NCBI RefSeq assembly: GCF_001544615.1
Contig: NZ_FCNV02000013.1
Location: 62,001 to 126,000 of the forward strand
DNA: 64,000 bases
DNA from: Caballeronia concitans
Lineage (GTDB): Bacteria; Pseudomonadota; Gammaproteobacteria; Burkholderiales; Burkholderiaceae
Reading direction: 5' to 3'
Below are positions 1 to 9,927 of the stretch, in pieces (positions within the stretch are counted from its first letter, which is position 1; every line of letters starts with the position of its first letter). The translations under genes were made by a program, and so were the position numbers. The notes under the pieces are model-generated. The model was not told the origin of the DNA. It saw only the letters and a program-made list of their open reading frames with translations, and did no database searches.

Positions 1-93
1 CGCTCGTTGACGCGTTCCATGCGCCGATAGGCGCTTCTTGCAGTCCGACCGCCGCGCTTCAATCGACATCACTCAAACGATGGTTGATCGACG

Positions 94-474
94 ATGGAAA
101 AAGTCGTCTTGCCTCCGATCCCGGCCAAGCGTTATTTCACGATTGGCGAAGTCAGCGAACTGTGCGGTGTCAAGCCGCACGTATTGCGCTATTGGGAACA
201 GGAGTTCACGCAGCTGAGGCCGGTCAAGCGGCGGGGGAATCGCCGGTATTATCAGCACCACGAAGTCTTGCTGATCCGGCGCATTCGCGAGTTGCTGTAC
301 GAGCAGGGCTTCACGATCAACGGCGCGCGCAATCGGCTCGATTCGCAGGGGCGCGCCATCGACGACGACGCCATGAACGCCGATGCTCGCGCCGTAGCCG
401 AGCAGCAGCAACCGGTCGATGTAGACGCGTTGCGGCGAGAGATCATGCAAGTCATCGACTTGTTGGGCGGGTGA
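94..474 (+). CDS. MerR-family transcriptional regulator
   Basis: This is a 126-residue DNA-binding protein. Residues about 12-80 form a MerR-type winged helix: FTIGEVSELCGVKPHVLRYW is the helix-turn-helix, followed by the RRGNRRYY wing. The C-terminal part is short and lacks an obvious metal or ligand cysteine motif, so the effector is unknown. Its position a few hundred bases from tRNA-Pro matches the MerR-like gene that follows ihfA in betaproteobacteria; ihfA itself would lie off the left edge. The 93 bases before it hold no gene that I can support. An intrinsic terminator follows immediately. Confidence 0.9.
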   Translation: MEKVVLPPIPAKRYFTIGEVSELCGVKPHVLRYWEQEFTQLRPVKRRGNRRYYQHHEVLLIRRIRELLYEQGFTINGARNRLDSQGRAIDDDAMNADARAVAEQQQPVDVDALRREIMQVIDLLGG

Positions 475-480
475 CAAGGA

Positions 481-506
481 AAGCCGCGATATTGCATCGC
501 GGCTTT
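481..506 (+). terminator. Intrinsic terminator of the MerR gene
   Basis: A 10-bp perfect stem (AAGCCGCGAT / ATCGCGGCTT) with a 5-base loop is followed by a T run. It starts 7 bases after the stop codon of the MerR-type gene. Confidence 0.85.
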
Positions 507-526
507 TTTCGTTCTGACGTCAAGCC

Positions 527-850
527 TTAAGCGGGCGCGACGCGTGCGGTTTGCGTGGGTCCGGCCGCCGACCAATAGACGATGCTCGGGCCGACGCCCC
601 ACGGCGGATAGATGCGCCAATCGTCGACACCATGATGGAAGAAATAGAGCGCGAAGAATCCGCCGCGATGACGGTTGGGCGCGCTCAGACAAACGTAGCG
701 GCTGCCGCCCGGATAAATACGACCGAAGCGCGTGACGCGCGCAGCACTCGCCGCGCTGAACCATCTTGCGATTTCGGCGCGTAGCGAGGATGGGGGACGA
801 TCAGGCAGGGCGCGGCGTGGCCGGACGGGGCCGCGGGCTGACGAAGGCAT
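527..850 (-). CDS. Small hypothetical protein
   Basis: I do not recognise this 107-residue protein. The start at 850 has an AAGGAG Shine-Dalgarno sequence 10 bases upstream, which supports it as real. The N-terminal third is Arg/Pro-rich; the middle is rich in aromatic residues (GGFFALYFFHH, then WRIYPPWG), which looks like a small folded domain rather than a shadow frame. It has no signal peptide or clear membrane segment. It lies convergent to the MerR gene. A shadow frame is still possible because the GC content keeps many frames open. Confidence 0.55.
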   Translation of the reverse strand: MPSSARGPVRPRRALPDRPPSSLRAEIARWFSAASAARVTRFGRIYPGGSRYVCLSAPNRHRGGFFALYFFHHGVDDWRIYPPWGVGPSIVYWSAAGPTQTARVAPA

Positions 851-980
851 TGCAGTGCCGCTCCTTAAGTGTCACGCGAAGAATAGAGCTTAAGTTGCTG
901 GCGGGCAAGTATTTGTTGCGGTTTTGGCGACTTGAGAAAGACGCGTGGCGGTTCGGAGAATTATCGGCAGAAAAGCAAAA

Positions 981-1009
981 AGCCCACGCGATGATGAATC
1001 GCGTGGGCT
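981..1009 (-). terminator. Terminator after tRNA-Pro
   Basis: A 10-bp inverted repeat (AGCCCACGCG / CGCGTGGGCT) is flanked by A runs and T runs on both sides. It could stop transcription of the tRNA (minus strand) and also work in the other direction. Confidence 0.8.
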
Positions 1010-1017
1010 TTTTATTC

Positions 1018-1094
<77 letters not shown>

Positions 1095-1199
1095 AAAGAG
1101 CAAAAGTATATCAGAGCGAATCGAATAGTAGAACTGCTGCGGCGATTTTTGCTGCAAATCTCGCAGAATCCACTTCCGTCGCTGGAAGAGGAAACCGGA

Positions 1200-1586
1200 T
1201 CAGGAAGCCGCCACCGACGACGGCTCACCGCGCACCGCCGATCCGCCATCCGCTCTGACAGGCGAGCCCGCGAACCGCTGACGCTTGCGAAACCGGAGCG
1301 CCATCACGAGCGACACAGCGCACGGGATCAGATAGACAAGCACGCGCCCGGACCACGCCGTCCGCGATGCAACGCTCTCATACTGCGTGTGGTCATGAAA
1401 AATAGCGGACGCGAAGACCATTGTCAGCGTGAAATCTAGAACCATCGCCAGAAAGCAGAAGACGAAATAGATCAGCGCGCCGTTCCACAGCAGTTTGCCG
1501 TGGCTCGCATTGATCGTGCGGCAAACGAACAGCACGATAGCAAGCAATAAGAAGTTGAAAAACAACGGAATCCAGGGGAAGTCCAT
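1200..1586 (-). CDS. Small inner-membrane protein, unknown function
   Basis: This 128-residue protein has three likely membrane helices: residues about 5-22 (WIPLFFNFLLLAIVLFV), about 35-60 (ALIYFVFCFLAMVLDF and on) and about 83-97 (VLVYLIPCAVSLVMAL). A basic, disordered tail follows (RFRKRQRF). I do not recognise a family. It lies alone between tRNA-Pro and a LysR gene, on the same strand as the LysR gene. The helices make a shadow frame unlikely. Confidence 0.75.
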   Translation of the reverse strand: MDFPWIPLFFNFLLLAIVLFVCRTINASHGKLLWNGALIYFVFCFLAMVLDFTLTMVFASAIFHDHTQYESVASRTAWSGRVLVYLIPCAVSLVMALRFRKRQRFAGSPVRADGGSAVRGEPSSVAAS

Positions 1587-1686
1587 GTGTGTGATGCCTC
1601 GTGCGAAGAAGGAAAGCCGGTCCGGAACCGGACGCCGGCGCGATCTTCACACGAGGTCGAGAACGCTTGAATAAGAGTATTCCTAA

Positions 1687-2577
1687 TCAGTTTGGCTGAT
1701 CCCCGAGCGTCTCAGAAAGGAAGTCGATGAACGTGCGGACCTTCGTCGTCATGTATTTGCGGCTCGTGTAGACCGCATAGACCGATGGCGCGAAGGCCGC
1801 ATAGTCCGGCAACAGGCGCACGACCGCACCGGACGCCACTTCGTGGTCGATCATCCACAGCGGAAAATACGCGAGCCCCATGCCGGCATGGACGAGCTGC
1901 AGCGCCATGGAACTGTCGTTGGTCTTGAGCACGGCGTGATTCTTCGCGATGAACGCACCGTCCGGACCCGTCAGCGTGACGGATTCGATATTCGTATAAG
2001 TCGGCAGAATCAGTCGATGACGCGCCACGTCATCCGGATGACGCGGCTCGCCGTGGCGGTCGAGATACGCGCGCGAGCCCACCAGCACGAAGGGCGTCTT
2101 GCACAGCGGCCGGACGATCAGCGAAGGCGACGGCTCCGATGTCGCGCGCAACGCCATGTCGTAGCCTTCCTCGACGAGATCGACGAAGCGGTTCTCCAGC
2201 CGCAGATCGACGAGCACGTCCGGATAACGCGCCTGATACGCGACGAGCATGTCCGCGAACCGTCGATTGGCGAACCAGCCGGGCGCCGTCACTTTCAGCA
2301 CGCCTTGCGGCTGCGCGGTCTGCACGCCGACCGCCGCCTCGGCCGCCTTCAGAATGTCGAGCGCCTCGCTGCATTGTTCGTAATAGACGCTGCCCGCTTC
2401 GGTGAGGCTCAGATGGCGCGTCGTCCGGTTAAGCAGCCGCACGCCCAGTTGACGCTCCAGATTGGCGACGTGCTTGCTCGTCATCGCGGTCGAGATGTCG
2501 AGGCGCTCGGCGGCCTTCACGAAGCTGCCCGCTTCGACGACTTCGCGGAACACGCGCAAGCTGGTCAGAGCATCCAT
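1687..2577 (-). CDS. LysR-family transcriptional regulator
   Basis: The 296 residues are typical of LysR regulators. The N-terminal winged helix-turn-helix is at residues about 4-62 (GSFVKAAERLDISTAMTSKH). The substrate-binding domain begins near residue 92 with VLKVTAPGWFANRRFADMLV, a sequence style seen in the CrgA/AaeR-like subgroup. The ligand and targets cannot be read from the sequence. It is 56 bases downstream of a second LysR gene on the same strand, so the two may be cotranscribed. Confidence 0.93.
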   Translation of the reverse strand: MDALTSLRVFREVVEAGSFVKAAERLDISTAMTSKHVANLERQLGVRLLNRTTRHLSLTEAGSVYYEQCSEALDILKAAEAAVGVQTAQPQGVLKVTAPGWFANRRFADMLVAYQARYPDVLVDLRLENRFVDLVEEGYDMALRATSEPSPSLIVRPLCKTPFVLVGSRAYLDRHGEPRHPDDVARHRLILPTYTNIESVTLTGPDGAFIAKNHAVLKTNDSSMALQLVHAGMGLAYFPLWMIDHEVASGAVVRLLPDYAAFAPSVYAVYTSRKYMTTKVRTFIDFLSETLGDQPN

Positions 2578-2633
2578 CGGTTATTTCTTCGCGGGAAACA
2601 AAACGGCGATGTTAGCGCCATTTCCCGACGCGT

Positions 2634-3575
2634 TCACTTCGGCCATTCGTCGAGCGCGTCGTTGAAAAGCGAAGCGACGACGCCGCGCAGCCAGCGAATG
2701 CGCGAATCGTTATGAAACTTGCGATGCCAGTGCTGCCGCAAATCGAAGCGCGGCAGCGGAAGCGGCGGCTCGGCGAGCGTGATCGACGCATGTTCGGCGA
2801 CATACGCGAAGCCGATCGCATGCGGCACCGTCGCGATGAGATCCGTGCGCGACAGGATGAACGGCAGGCTCATGAAGTGCGGCGTTTCGAGCACGGCGCG
2901 GCGTCGCACGCGTTCCTTGTCGAGATAATTTTCGAGCACTTCCTGGCTGCGTCCTTCGGCGCGCACGACGGCGTGTCCGCATTCGACGAAGCGCTCGAGC
3001 GTGAGCGGCTCGTTCGCGTACGGATGATCGCGCCGCATCAGACAAATGAATCGATGCGAAAAGAGCCGCTGTTGGAAAAAATTGTTGCCGCGCAGGTCGG
3101 GAAAGTAGCCGACGGCCAGATCGATTTCACCGGCTTCCAGCCCGCGTTCCACATCGCCATGCGATGCCGACACCGACCGCAGATTCGCGCGCGGCGCGTC
3201 CTTCGCGAAGGCCTGCAACAGACGCGGCAGGAACACGATCTCGCCGACATCCGATAACGCGATCGAGAACGTATCCGTGCTCGACGACGGATCGAAGTGC
3301 TGCGTATCCAGCAGCCCGCGTTCGATTTTGCCGAGCGCGTCGCGCGCCGCGGGCACGAGCGCGAGCGCGCGAGGCGTCGGTTCCATGCCGCGCGATGTGC
3401 GCACGAAGAGCGGATCGTTGAAATACTCGCGCAGCCGCCCGAGCGCCGTCGAGACGCGCGGCTGGCTCACGCCGAGCCGCTCGGCCGCGCGGCTCACGTT
3501 GCGCGTCTCCTCGATCGCGACGAGGTACGGAATCAGGTTGAGGTCGAGATCGTGCATGCGGGTGGCGTCGTCCAC
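2634..3575 (-). CDS. LysR-family transcriptional regulator (NodD-like subgroup)
   Basis: A 313-residue LysR protein. The helix-turn-helix covers residues about 10-68 (RNVSRAAERLGVSQPRVSTA, then FVRTSRGMEPTPRA), the pattern of the NodD/LinR-like group. The effector domain starts near residue 100 (FSIALSDVGEIVFLPRLLQA). It lies just downstream of pcaR on the same strand (15-base gap), so it could be part of the aromatic regulon, but nothing in the sequence shows its ligand. Confidence 0.93.
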   Translation of the reverse strand: MDDATRMHDLDLNLIPYLVAIEETRNVSRAAERLGVSQPRVSTALGRLREYFNDPLFVRTSRGMEPTPRALALVPAARDALGKIERGLLDTQHFDPSSSTDTFSIALSDVGEIVFLPRLLQAFAKDAPRANLRSVSASHGDVERGLEAGEIDLAVGYFPDLRGNNFFQQRLFSHRFICLMRRDHPYANEPLTLERFVECGHAVVRAEGRSQEVLENYLDKERVRRRAVLETPHFMSLPFILSRTDLIATVPHAIGFAYVAEHASITLAEPPLPLPRFDLRQHWHRKFHNDSRIRWLRGVVASLFNDALDEWPK

Positions 3576-3590
3576 GCTATTTGCATTGGT

Positions 3591-4412
3591 CTAACCGCGC
3601 CGCGCGACCATGTCCGACACGCGCTGCGCCGCGTCCTGCAATGGGTCCAGAAACGCCTTCACCATCTGCTTCGCGTTCTTGCGCTGCGCGTTGCCGCTGA
3701 TGTTGAGCGCCGCGATGATGCGGCCTTGCCGGTCGCGGATCGGCGCGGACATCGAAATCAGGCCTTCTTCCAGTTCCTGATCGACGATCGCCCAGCCCTG
3801 GCGGCGCACGACGGCGATCGCTTCCTTCAACGCGCCCCGGTCGACGATCGTATGCGGCGTGCGCGCGGAGATATCGCTTGCGTCGAGCACGGCGTCGAGG
3901 CGGTCGTCGTCGAGCGCGGACAGCAGCACGCGGCCCATCGACGTGCAGAACGCAGGCAGGCGGCTGCCGATCGACAGATTCTGCGTGATGATCTTGTGCG
4001 TCGGCACGCGCAGCACGTAGACGATCTCCGCGCCGTTGAGCACGGCCGCCGAACAGCTCTCGTGCACCTGTTCGACAAGATCTTCCATGACCGGCTCGGC
4101 GAGGTTCCAGAACGGCATCGAGGTGAGATAGGCGAAGCCCAGGTCCAGAATCTTCGGCGTAAGCTGAAACAGCCGGCCATCGGCTTCGACATAGCCGAGC
4201 GCCTGCAGCGTCAGCAGAATGCGCCGCGCGCCCGCACGCGTGAGGCCCGCGGCGGCCGCCACTTCGGTGAGCGTCTGCGCGGGGCGGTTCGCATCGAACG
4301 AGCGGATGACCGCGAGCCCGCGCGCGAACGACTGCACATAGGCATCGCCGGGGCGGGAGGGCGCGTCTTGCGCGTCGGACGGCATCGGTTGAGCGGTAGA
4401 TGATGTGTTCAT
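3591..4412 (-). CDS. pcaR: IclR-family regulator of the pca operon (PcaR-like)
   Basis: The 273-residue protein has an N-terminal IclR winged helix at residues about 26-85 (SFARGLAVIRSFDANRPAQT, then TRAGARRILLTLQALGY) and a C-terminal effector-binding domain, including GRVLLSAL and WAIVDQELEEG. This resembles PcaR/PobR/PcaU regulators, whose effector in known members is beta-ketoadipate or a ring acid. It is divergent from pcaI across 258 bases containing a palindromic site, the usual layout for a pathway-specific regulator. The first 25 residues are a low-complexity extension. The role is inferred from family plus position. Confidence 0.9.
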   Translation of the reverse strand: MNTSSTAQPMPSDAQDAPSRPGDAYVQSFARGLAVIRSFDANRPAQTLTEVAAAAGLTRAGARRILLTLQALGYVEADGRLFQLTPKILDLGFAYLTSMPFWNLAEPVMEDLVEQVHESCSAAVLNGAEIVYVLRVPTHKIITQNLSIGSRLPAFCTSMGRVLLSALDDDRLDAVLDASDISARTPHTIVDRGALKEAIAVVRRQGWAIVDQELEEGLISMSAPIRDRQGRIIAALNISGNAQRKNAKQMVKAFLDPLQDAAQRVSDMVARRG

Positions 4413-4482
4413 GGATCTCGCTTAAAGCAGCGCAAGCAGTTCCAACGGGTCGGTACAAACCCGAGAATCATGCGAGCTTCGT

Positions 4483-4511
4483 TGACACGGCAACGAACGC
4501 GGGACTAACAT
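4483..4511 (+). promoter_or_regulatory. Predicted sigma-70 promoter of pcaI
   Basis: TTGACA (4483-4488) and TAACAT (4506-4511) are separated by 17 bases, a near-consensus arrangement. The start of transcription would fall near 4518, about 150 bases before the pcaI start codon. Confidence 0.6.
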
Positions 4512-4515
4512 GCCG

Positions 4516-4553
4516 ATGTTCGCTAAACGAATCCATGTTCGCATGACGAACAT
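4516..4553. promoter_or_regulatory. Probable PcaR operator (tandem palindromes)
   Basis: ATGTTCG (4535-4541), a 5-base spacer and CGAACAT (4547-4553) form a perfect 7-bp inverted repeat. A second, weaker copy (ATGTTCG, 5 bases, CGAAT) lies 19 bases upstream at 4516-4532. The GTTCG...CGAAC form resembles sites bound by PcaR/PobR-type IclR proteins. It overlaps the predicted start of transcription. Confidence 0.6.
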
Positions 4554-4670
4554 TTCGATGCAAGAGGGCGCGGGAGCGGGTATACCCCGGCTTCGAGCGC
4601 ACATGCGCTGGCGGTTTCACAAGGCGGCGAGCAGGCGACGCCTGAGTCTCGTCGACAGGAGAGCAACGCA

Positions 4671-5363
4671 ATGATCAACAAGATTTTCGATTCGCTCGCG
4701 TCGGCGGTGGCCGACGTCCACGATGGCGCGACCATCATGATCGGCGGTTTTGGCACGGCGGGCATGCCGTCCGAACTGATCGACGCGCTCATCGAGCAGG
4801 GCGCGCGCGATCTGACCATCGTCAACAATAACGCCGGCAACGGCGACACGGGTCTCGCCGCGCTGCTGAAGGCGAAGCGCGTGCGCAAGATCATCTGCTC
4901 GTTCCCGCGCCAGACCGATTCGCATGTCTTCGACGCGCTGTATCGCGCGGGGGAAATCGAACTGGAACTCGTGCCGCAGGGCAATCTGGCAGAGCGCATT
5001 CGCGCGGCGGGCGCGGGCATCGGCGGTTTTTTCACGCCGACCGGCTACGGCACGAAGCTCGCGGAAGGCAAGGAAACGCGCGAGATCGACGGCAAGCATT
5101 ACGTGCTGGAATCGCCGCTGCACGCGGACTTCGCGCTCGTGAAGGCGTTCAAGGGCGACCGCTGGGGCAATCTGGTCTATCGTAAAACGGCGCGCAACTT
5201 CGGGCCGATCATGGCGAGCGCCGCGAAGACCGCCATCGTGCAGGTGTCGAAGGTCGTGCCGCTCGGCGAACTGGACCCTGAAAATATCGTGACGCCGGGC
5301 ATCTTCGTGCAGCGCGTCGTGGAAGTGCCGCAAGCGGTGCATCAAGCCGAACTCGCTGCCTAA
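4671..5363 (+). CDS. pcaI: 3-oxoadipate CoA-transferase, subunit A
   Basis: This 230-residue alpha subunit moves CoA from succinyl-CoA to beta-ketoadipate, together with PcaJ, in the cytoplasm. The CoA-binding glycine motif IMIGGFGTAGMP is at residues about 22-33, followed by the class I CoA-transferase fold; NNNAGNGDTGLAALL is typical of the family. AGGAGAG at 4657 sets the start. It is the first gene of pcaIJFBDC and lies downstream of a strong promoter and PcaR operator candidate. Confidence 0.96.
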   Translation: MINKIFDSLASAVADVHDGATIMIGGFGTAGMPSELIDALIEQGARDLTIVNNNAGNGDTGLAALLKAKRVRKIICSFPRQTDSHVFDALYRAGEIELELVPQGNLAERIRAAGAGIGGFFTPTGYGTKLAEGKETREIDGKHYVLESPLHADFALVKAFKGDRWGNLVYRKTARNFGPIMASAAKTAIVQVSKVVPLGELDPENIVTPGIFVQRVVEVPQAVHQAELAA

Positions 5364-5376
5364 GGACGAAAAAGCC

Positions 5377-6033
5377 ATGAAGAAACTCACTCGTGATGAA
5401 ATGGCCAAGCGCGTGGCCGCGGACATTCCGGAAGGCGCGTATGTGAACCTCGGCATCGGCGTGCCGACGCTCGTCGCCAATCACCTCGCGGCGGATCGCG
5501 AAATCTTTCTCCATAGCGAAAACGGATTGCTCGGCATGGGCCCCGCGCCCGCGAAAGGCGAGGAAGACGACGAACTGATCAACGCCGGCAAGCAGCACGT
5601 GACGCTGCTGACGGGCGGCGCGTTCTTCCATCATGCGGATTCGTTCGCGATGATGCGCGGCGGCCATCTCGATTTCTGCGTGCTCGGCGCGTTCCAGGTG
5701 TCGGCCAAGGGCGATCTCGCCAACTGGCACACCGGCGCACCGGACGCGATTCCCGCCGTCGGCGGCGCGATGGACCTCGCCATCGGCGCGAAGCAGGTCT
5801 ACGTGATGATGGAATTGCTCACGAAGCAGGGCGAAAGCAAGCTGGTCGCCGACTGCTCGTATCCGGTGACGGGCGTGCAGTGCGTGAACCGCGTCTACAC
5901 GGATCTTGCCGTGTTCGATGTGACGCCGGAAGGCTTCGTCGTGCGTGAGATCGTCGATGGTCTGTCGTTCGACGAACTGCAGAAGCTGGCGAACGTGCCG
6001 CTGCAATACGCGCCGATTTCCGAAGCAGCCTGA
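5377..6033 (+). CDS. pcaJ: 3-oxoadipate CoA-transferase, subunit B
   Basis: The 218-residue beta subunit carries the catalytic glutamate in HSENGLLGMGP, residues about 47-57, which forms the glutamyl-CoA intermediate in this family. GVPTLVANHL precedes it. It starts 13 bases after pcaI, as expected for the obligate heteromer. Length and motifs fit scoB/pcaJ; the pca neighbours make beta-ketoadipate the likely substrate rather than acetoacetate. Confidence 0.96.
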   Translation: MKKLTRDEMAKRVAADIPEGAYVNLGIGVPTLVANHLAADREIFLHSENGLLGMGPAPAKGEEDDELINAGKQHVTLLTGGAFFHHADSFAMMRGGHLDFCVLGAFQVSAKGDLANWHTGAPDAIPAVGGAMDLAIGAKQVYVMMELLTKQGESKLVADCSYPVTGVQCVNRVYTDLAVFDVTPEGFVVREIVDGLSFDELQKLANVPLQYAPISEAA

Positions 6034-6073
6034 GAGTCAGCCTGAGAGACACAACAGAAAACTGGAGCAACCG

Positions 6074-7276
<1,203 letters not shown>

Positions 7277-7280
7277 TCGC

Positions 7281-8639
7281 ATGTTTTCATCGACCGGACG
7301 GCTCACCGATCTGATCTGCGGCAACGCCGAAGCCAACGCCGTATGGTCGCCGCGCGCGACCGTCCAGGCGATGCTCGATGTCGAAGCGGCGCTCGCGCGG
7401 GCGTCGGCGAAAGCGGGCGTGATTCCGCCGGACGCGGTCGATGCGATCGTCGCCGCGTGCGACGCCGACAACATCGACGCCGCCGCGCTGATGACCGGCG
7501 CGGCCGCCGGCGGCAATCTCGCGATTCCGCTCGTCAAGCAACTCACGGCCGTCGTGAAGGCGAGCGATGAGCAGGCCGCGAAATACGTGCACTGGGGCGC
7601 GACGAGCCAGGACATCATCGATACGGGCGTCGTGCTGCAGCTTCGCGCCGCGCTCGATTTGCTCGATGCCGATCTGCGCGTGCTCGCCGATTCGCTCGCG
7701 GCGCAGGCGGAGAAGCATCGCGCGACGCCGATGATCGGCCGCACATGGCTTCAGCAGGCGCTGCCGATCACGCTCGGCCTCAAGTTCGCCCAGTGGCTCG
7801 ATGCCGTCACGCGGCATCGCGCGCGTCTCGCGGATCTGCGCGCCCGCGCGCTCGTGCTGCAGTTCGGCGGCGCGGCGGGCACGCTCGCGAGTCTGCGCGA
7901 GAAAGCGCTGCCCGTCGCGCACGCGCTCGCCGACGATCTCGGCCTGCAACTGCCCGCGCTGCCGTGGCATACGCAGCGCGACCGGATCGCTGAAGCTGCG
8001 TCGTTTCTCGGCATGTTGACGGGCACGCTCGGCAAGATCGCGCGCGACATCTCGCTGATGATGCAGACCGAACTCGGCGAAGTCGCCGAACCGGCGGCGG
8101 CGGGCAAGGGCGGTTCGTCGACGATGCCGCACAAGCGCAATCCCGTCGGCTGCGCGGCGGTGTTGACCGCGGCGACGCGCGCGCCGAACCTCGTCGCGAC
8201 GATCTTCGCCGGCATGGTGCAGGAGCACGAACGCGCGCTCGGCGGCTGGCAGGCCGAATGGGAAGCGCTGCCCGATCTCGCGCGGCTCACCGCCGGCGCG
8301 CTCGCGAACGTGAAGGGCATCGTGCCGGGGCTGGAAGTGAACGTCGAGCGGCTCGCGGCGAATCTCAACGCGACCAACGGACTCGTGCTCGGCGAAGCGG
8401 TGATGCTCGCGCTCGGCGACGCCATCGGCCGGCTGGACGCGCACAAGCTCGTGGAAGGCGCATCGAAGGCGGCGGTCGCGAACGGGCAATCGCTCTACGA
8501 CGTGCTCGCCGCCGATGAAACCGTCGCGCGCCATCTGTCGCCGGAACAGTTGAAGTCCTTGCTCGATCCGGCCAATTACGTCGGTCAGGCGCAAGCGTTC
8601 GTCGATGCCGCGCTGGCGCAGCATCGCGCGACGGCGTGA
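7281..8639 (+). CDS. pcaB: 3-carboxy-cis,cis-muconate cycloisomerase
   Basis: This fumarase/aspartase-superfamily enzyme cyclises 3-carboxymuconate to gamma-carboxymuconolactone. The superfamily signature GGSSTMPHKRNPVG lies near residue 275, and TSQD in the substrate loop near residue 110. From the ATG at 7281 it is 452 residues. A GTG at 7269, overlapping the pcaF stop, would add four residues; neither start has a strong ribosome site, which suggests translational coupling to pcaF. Length fits the family. Confidence 0.95.
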   Translation: MFSSTGRLTDLICGNAEANAVWSPRATVQAMLDVEAALARASAKAGVIPPDAVDAIVAACDADNIDAAALMTGAAAGGNLAIPLVKQLTAVVKASDEQAAKYVHWGATSQDIIDTGVVLQLRAALDLLDADLRVLADSLAAQAEKHRATPMIGRTWLQQALPITLGLKFAQWLDAVTRHRARLADLRARALVLQFGGAAGTLASLREKALPVAHALADDLGLQLPALPWHTQRDRIAEAASFLGMLTGTLGKIARDISLMMQTELGEVAEPAAAGKGGSSTMPHKRNPVGCAAVLTAATRAPNLVATIFAGMVQEHERALGGWQAEWEALPDLARLTAGALANVKGIVPGLEVNVERLAANLNATNGLVLGEAVMLALGDAIGRLDAHKLVEGASKAAVANGQSLYDVLAADETVARHLSPEQLKSLLDPANYVGQAQAFVDAALAQHRATA

Positions 8640-8679
8640 CTAAGCTCGCGCCGCACAAACAAACAGGAGCACAACCAAC

Positions 8680-9474
8680 ATGCCTCTCGCCGCTGTAAAC
8701 GGAACCCGGATTCACTACCGCGTCGACTCGACAGCCGGCGACCACGCGCCGTGGCTCGTGCTGTCGAATTCTCTCGGCGCGGACGTCTCGATGTGGACGC
8801 CGCAAATCGAGGCGTTCGCGAAGCATTACCGCGTCGTGCGCTACGACACGCGCGGCCACGGCCACTCGGACGCGCCGCAAGGTCCGTACACCATCGACCA
8901 GTTGATCGGCGATGTCATCGGCCTGATGGACCATCTCGGCATCGAGCGCGCCAACTACTGCGGACTGTCGATGGGCGGGCTGACCGGCATCGGACTGGCC
9001 GCACGTCATCCGGAGCGGTTCTCGCGCGTGGTGCTGTCGAACACGGCGGCGCTCATCGGCTCGGACGCCGTCTGGACGCCGCGCGCCGCGAAAGCGCGTG
9101 AGACGAACGGCATGGCCGCGCTCACGGATGCCGTCATCGCGCGCTGGTTCACCGCGCCGTTCGTCGAGCGGGAGCAGCTTGCGCTCGCCAATATCCGCGA
9201 CGTGTTCCGCCACACGTCGGGCGACGGCTACGCATCGAATTGCGAAGCGATCCGCGACGCCGACCTTCGCGAGGAAGCGAAGACCATCGCGCTGCCGGTG
9301 CTCGTGATCGCGGGCACGCACGATCTTTCGACGACCGCCGAGCAGGGCCGCGAGCTGGCGGGCTATATCGATGGCGCGCGCTACGTCGAACTGGACGCGG
9401 CGCATCTGTCGAACATCGAGAAGCGCGACGAGTACACGCGCGCCGTGCTGGACTTCCTCGGAGAAAAACAATGA
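8680..9474 (+). CDS. pcaD: 3-oxoadipate enol-lactonase
   Basis: This 264-residue alpha/beta hydrolase hydrolyses beta-ketoadipate enol-lactone to beta-ketoadipate. The catalytic triad is visible: Ser in the nucleophile elbow GLSMGG (about residue 95), Asp in AGTHDLST (about 214) and His in DAAHLSNIE (about 243). AGGAG lies upstream of the start. The stop overlaps the ATG of pcaC (ATGA), so the two are translationally coupled. Confidence 0.95.
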   Translation: MPLAAVNGTRIHYRVDSTAGDHAPWLVLSNSLGADVSMWTPQIEAFAKHYRVVRYDTRGHGHSDAPQGPYTIDQLIGDVIGLMDHLGIERANYCGLSMGGLTGIGLAARHPERFSRVVLSNTAALIGSDAVWTPRAAKARETNGMAALTDAVIARWFTAPFVEREQLALANIRDVFRHTSGDGYASNCEAIRDADLREEAKTIALPVLVIAGTHDLSTTAEQGRELAGYIDGARYVELDAAHLSNIEKRDEYTRAVLDFLGEKQ

Positions 9475-9863
9475 CTGACGACGAACGTTACGAAGCCGGC
9501 ATGAAGGTGCGCCGCGCGGTGCTGTCCGACGCGCACGTGGACCGGTCGCTTGCGAATCGCACGGAATTGACGACCGAGTTTCAGAACTTCATCACGCGCT
9601 ATGCGTGGGGCGAGATCTGGACGCGCGACGGCTTGCCGCGCCATACGCGCAGCCTCATCACGATCGCGATGATGGTCGCGCTGAACCGCAGCGAGGAACT
9701 CGCGCTGCACTTGCGCGCCGCGAAGAACAACGGCGTCACGCAGGACGAGATCAAGGAAGTGCTGATGCAAACGGCCGTTTATTGCGGCGTGCCGGCGGCG
9801 AACTCGGCGTTTCACTTGGCGCAGAAGATATTCGACGAGGAAAGCAAGGCGGGCGGGCAGTAA
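9471..9863 (+). CDS. pcaC: 4-carboxymuconolactone decarboxylase
   Basis: At 130 residues this is the normal length for PcaC of the AhpD-like/CMD family. It decarboxylates gamma-carboxymuconolactone to the enol-lactone. Family sequences include RYAWGEIWTRDGLP (about 43-56) and ALHLRAAKNNGVT with the histidine near residue 80. It is the last gene of pcaIJFBDC and is followed by a terminator. The ring-cleaving dioxygenase pcaGH and transporter pcaK are not in the window, so the upper steps are encoded elsewhere. Confidence 0.95.
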   Translation: MTDDERYEAGMKVRRAVLSDAHVDRSLANRTELTTEFQNFITRYAWGEIWTRDGLPRHTRSLITIAMMVALNRSEELALHLRAAKNNGVTQDEIKEVLMQTAVYCGVPAANSAFHLAQKIFDEESKAGGQ

Positions 9864-9887
9864 GCGCGCGTTTTTGTTTTCTTATGG

Positions 9888-9925
9888 AAAGCCGTCGCCC
9901 GGAATTCCGGCGGCGGCTTTTTCCT
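9888..9925 (+). terminator. Intrinsic terminator of the pca operon
   Basis: A long GC-rich hairpin (AAAGCCGTCGCCCGG with CCGGCGGCGGCTTT, loop AATT) is followed by a T run, 24 bases after the pcaC stop. It can also serve the convergent DUF3443 gene. Confidence 0.75.
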
Positions 9926-9927
9926 TT

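Noticed and set aside
1-93. The end of ihfA at the left edge
   Set aside because: None of the three frames reads as an IhfA C terminus, so I only infer that ihfA lies further left.
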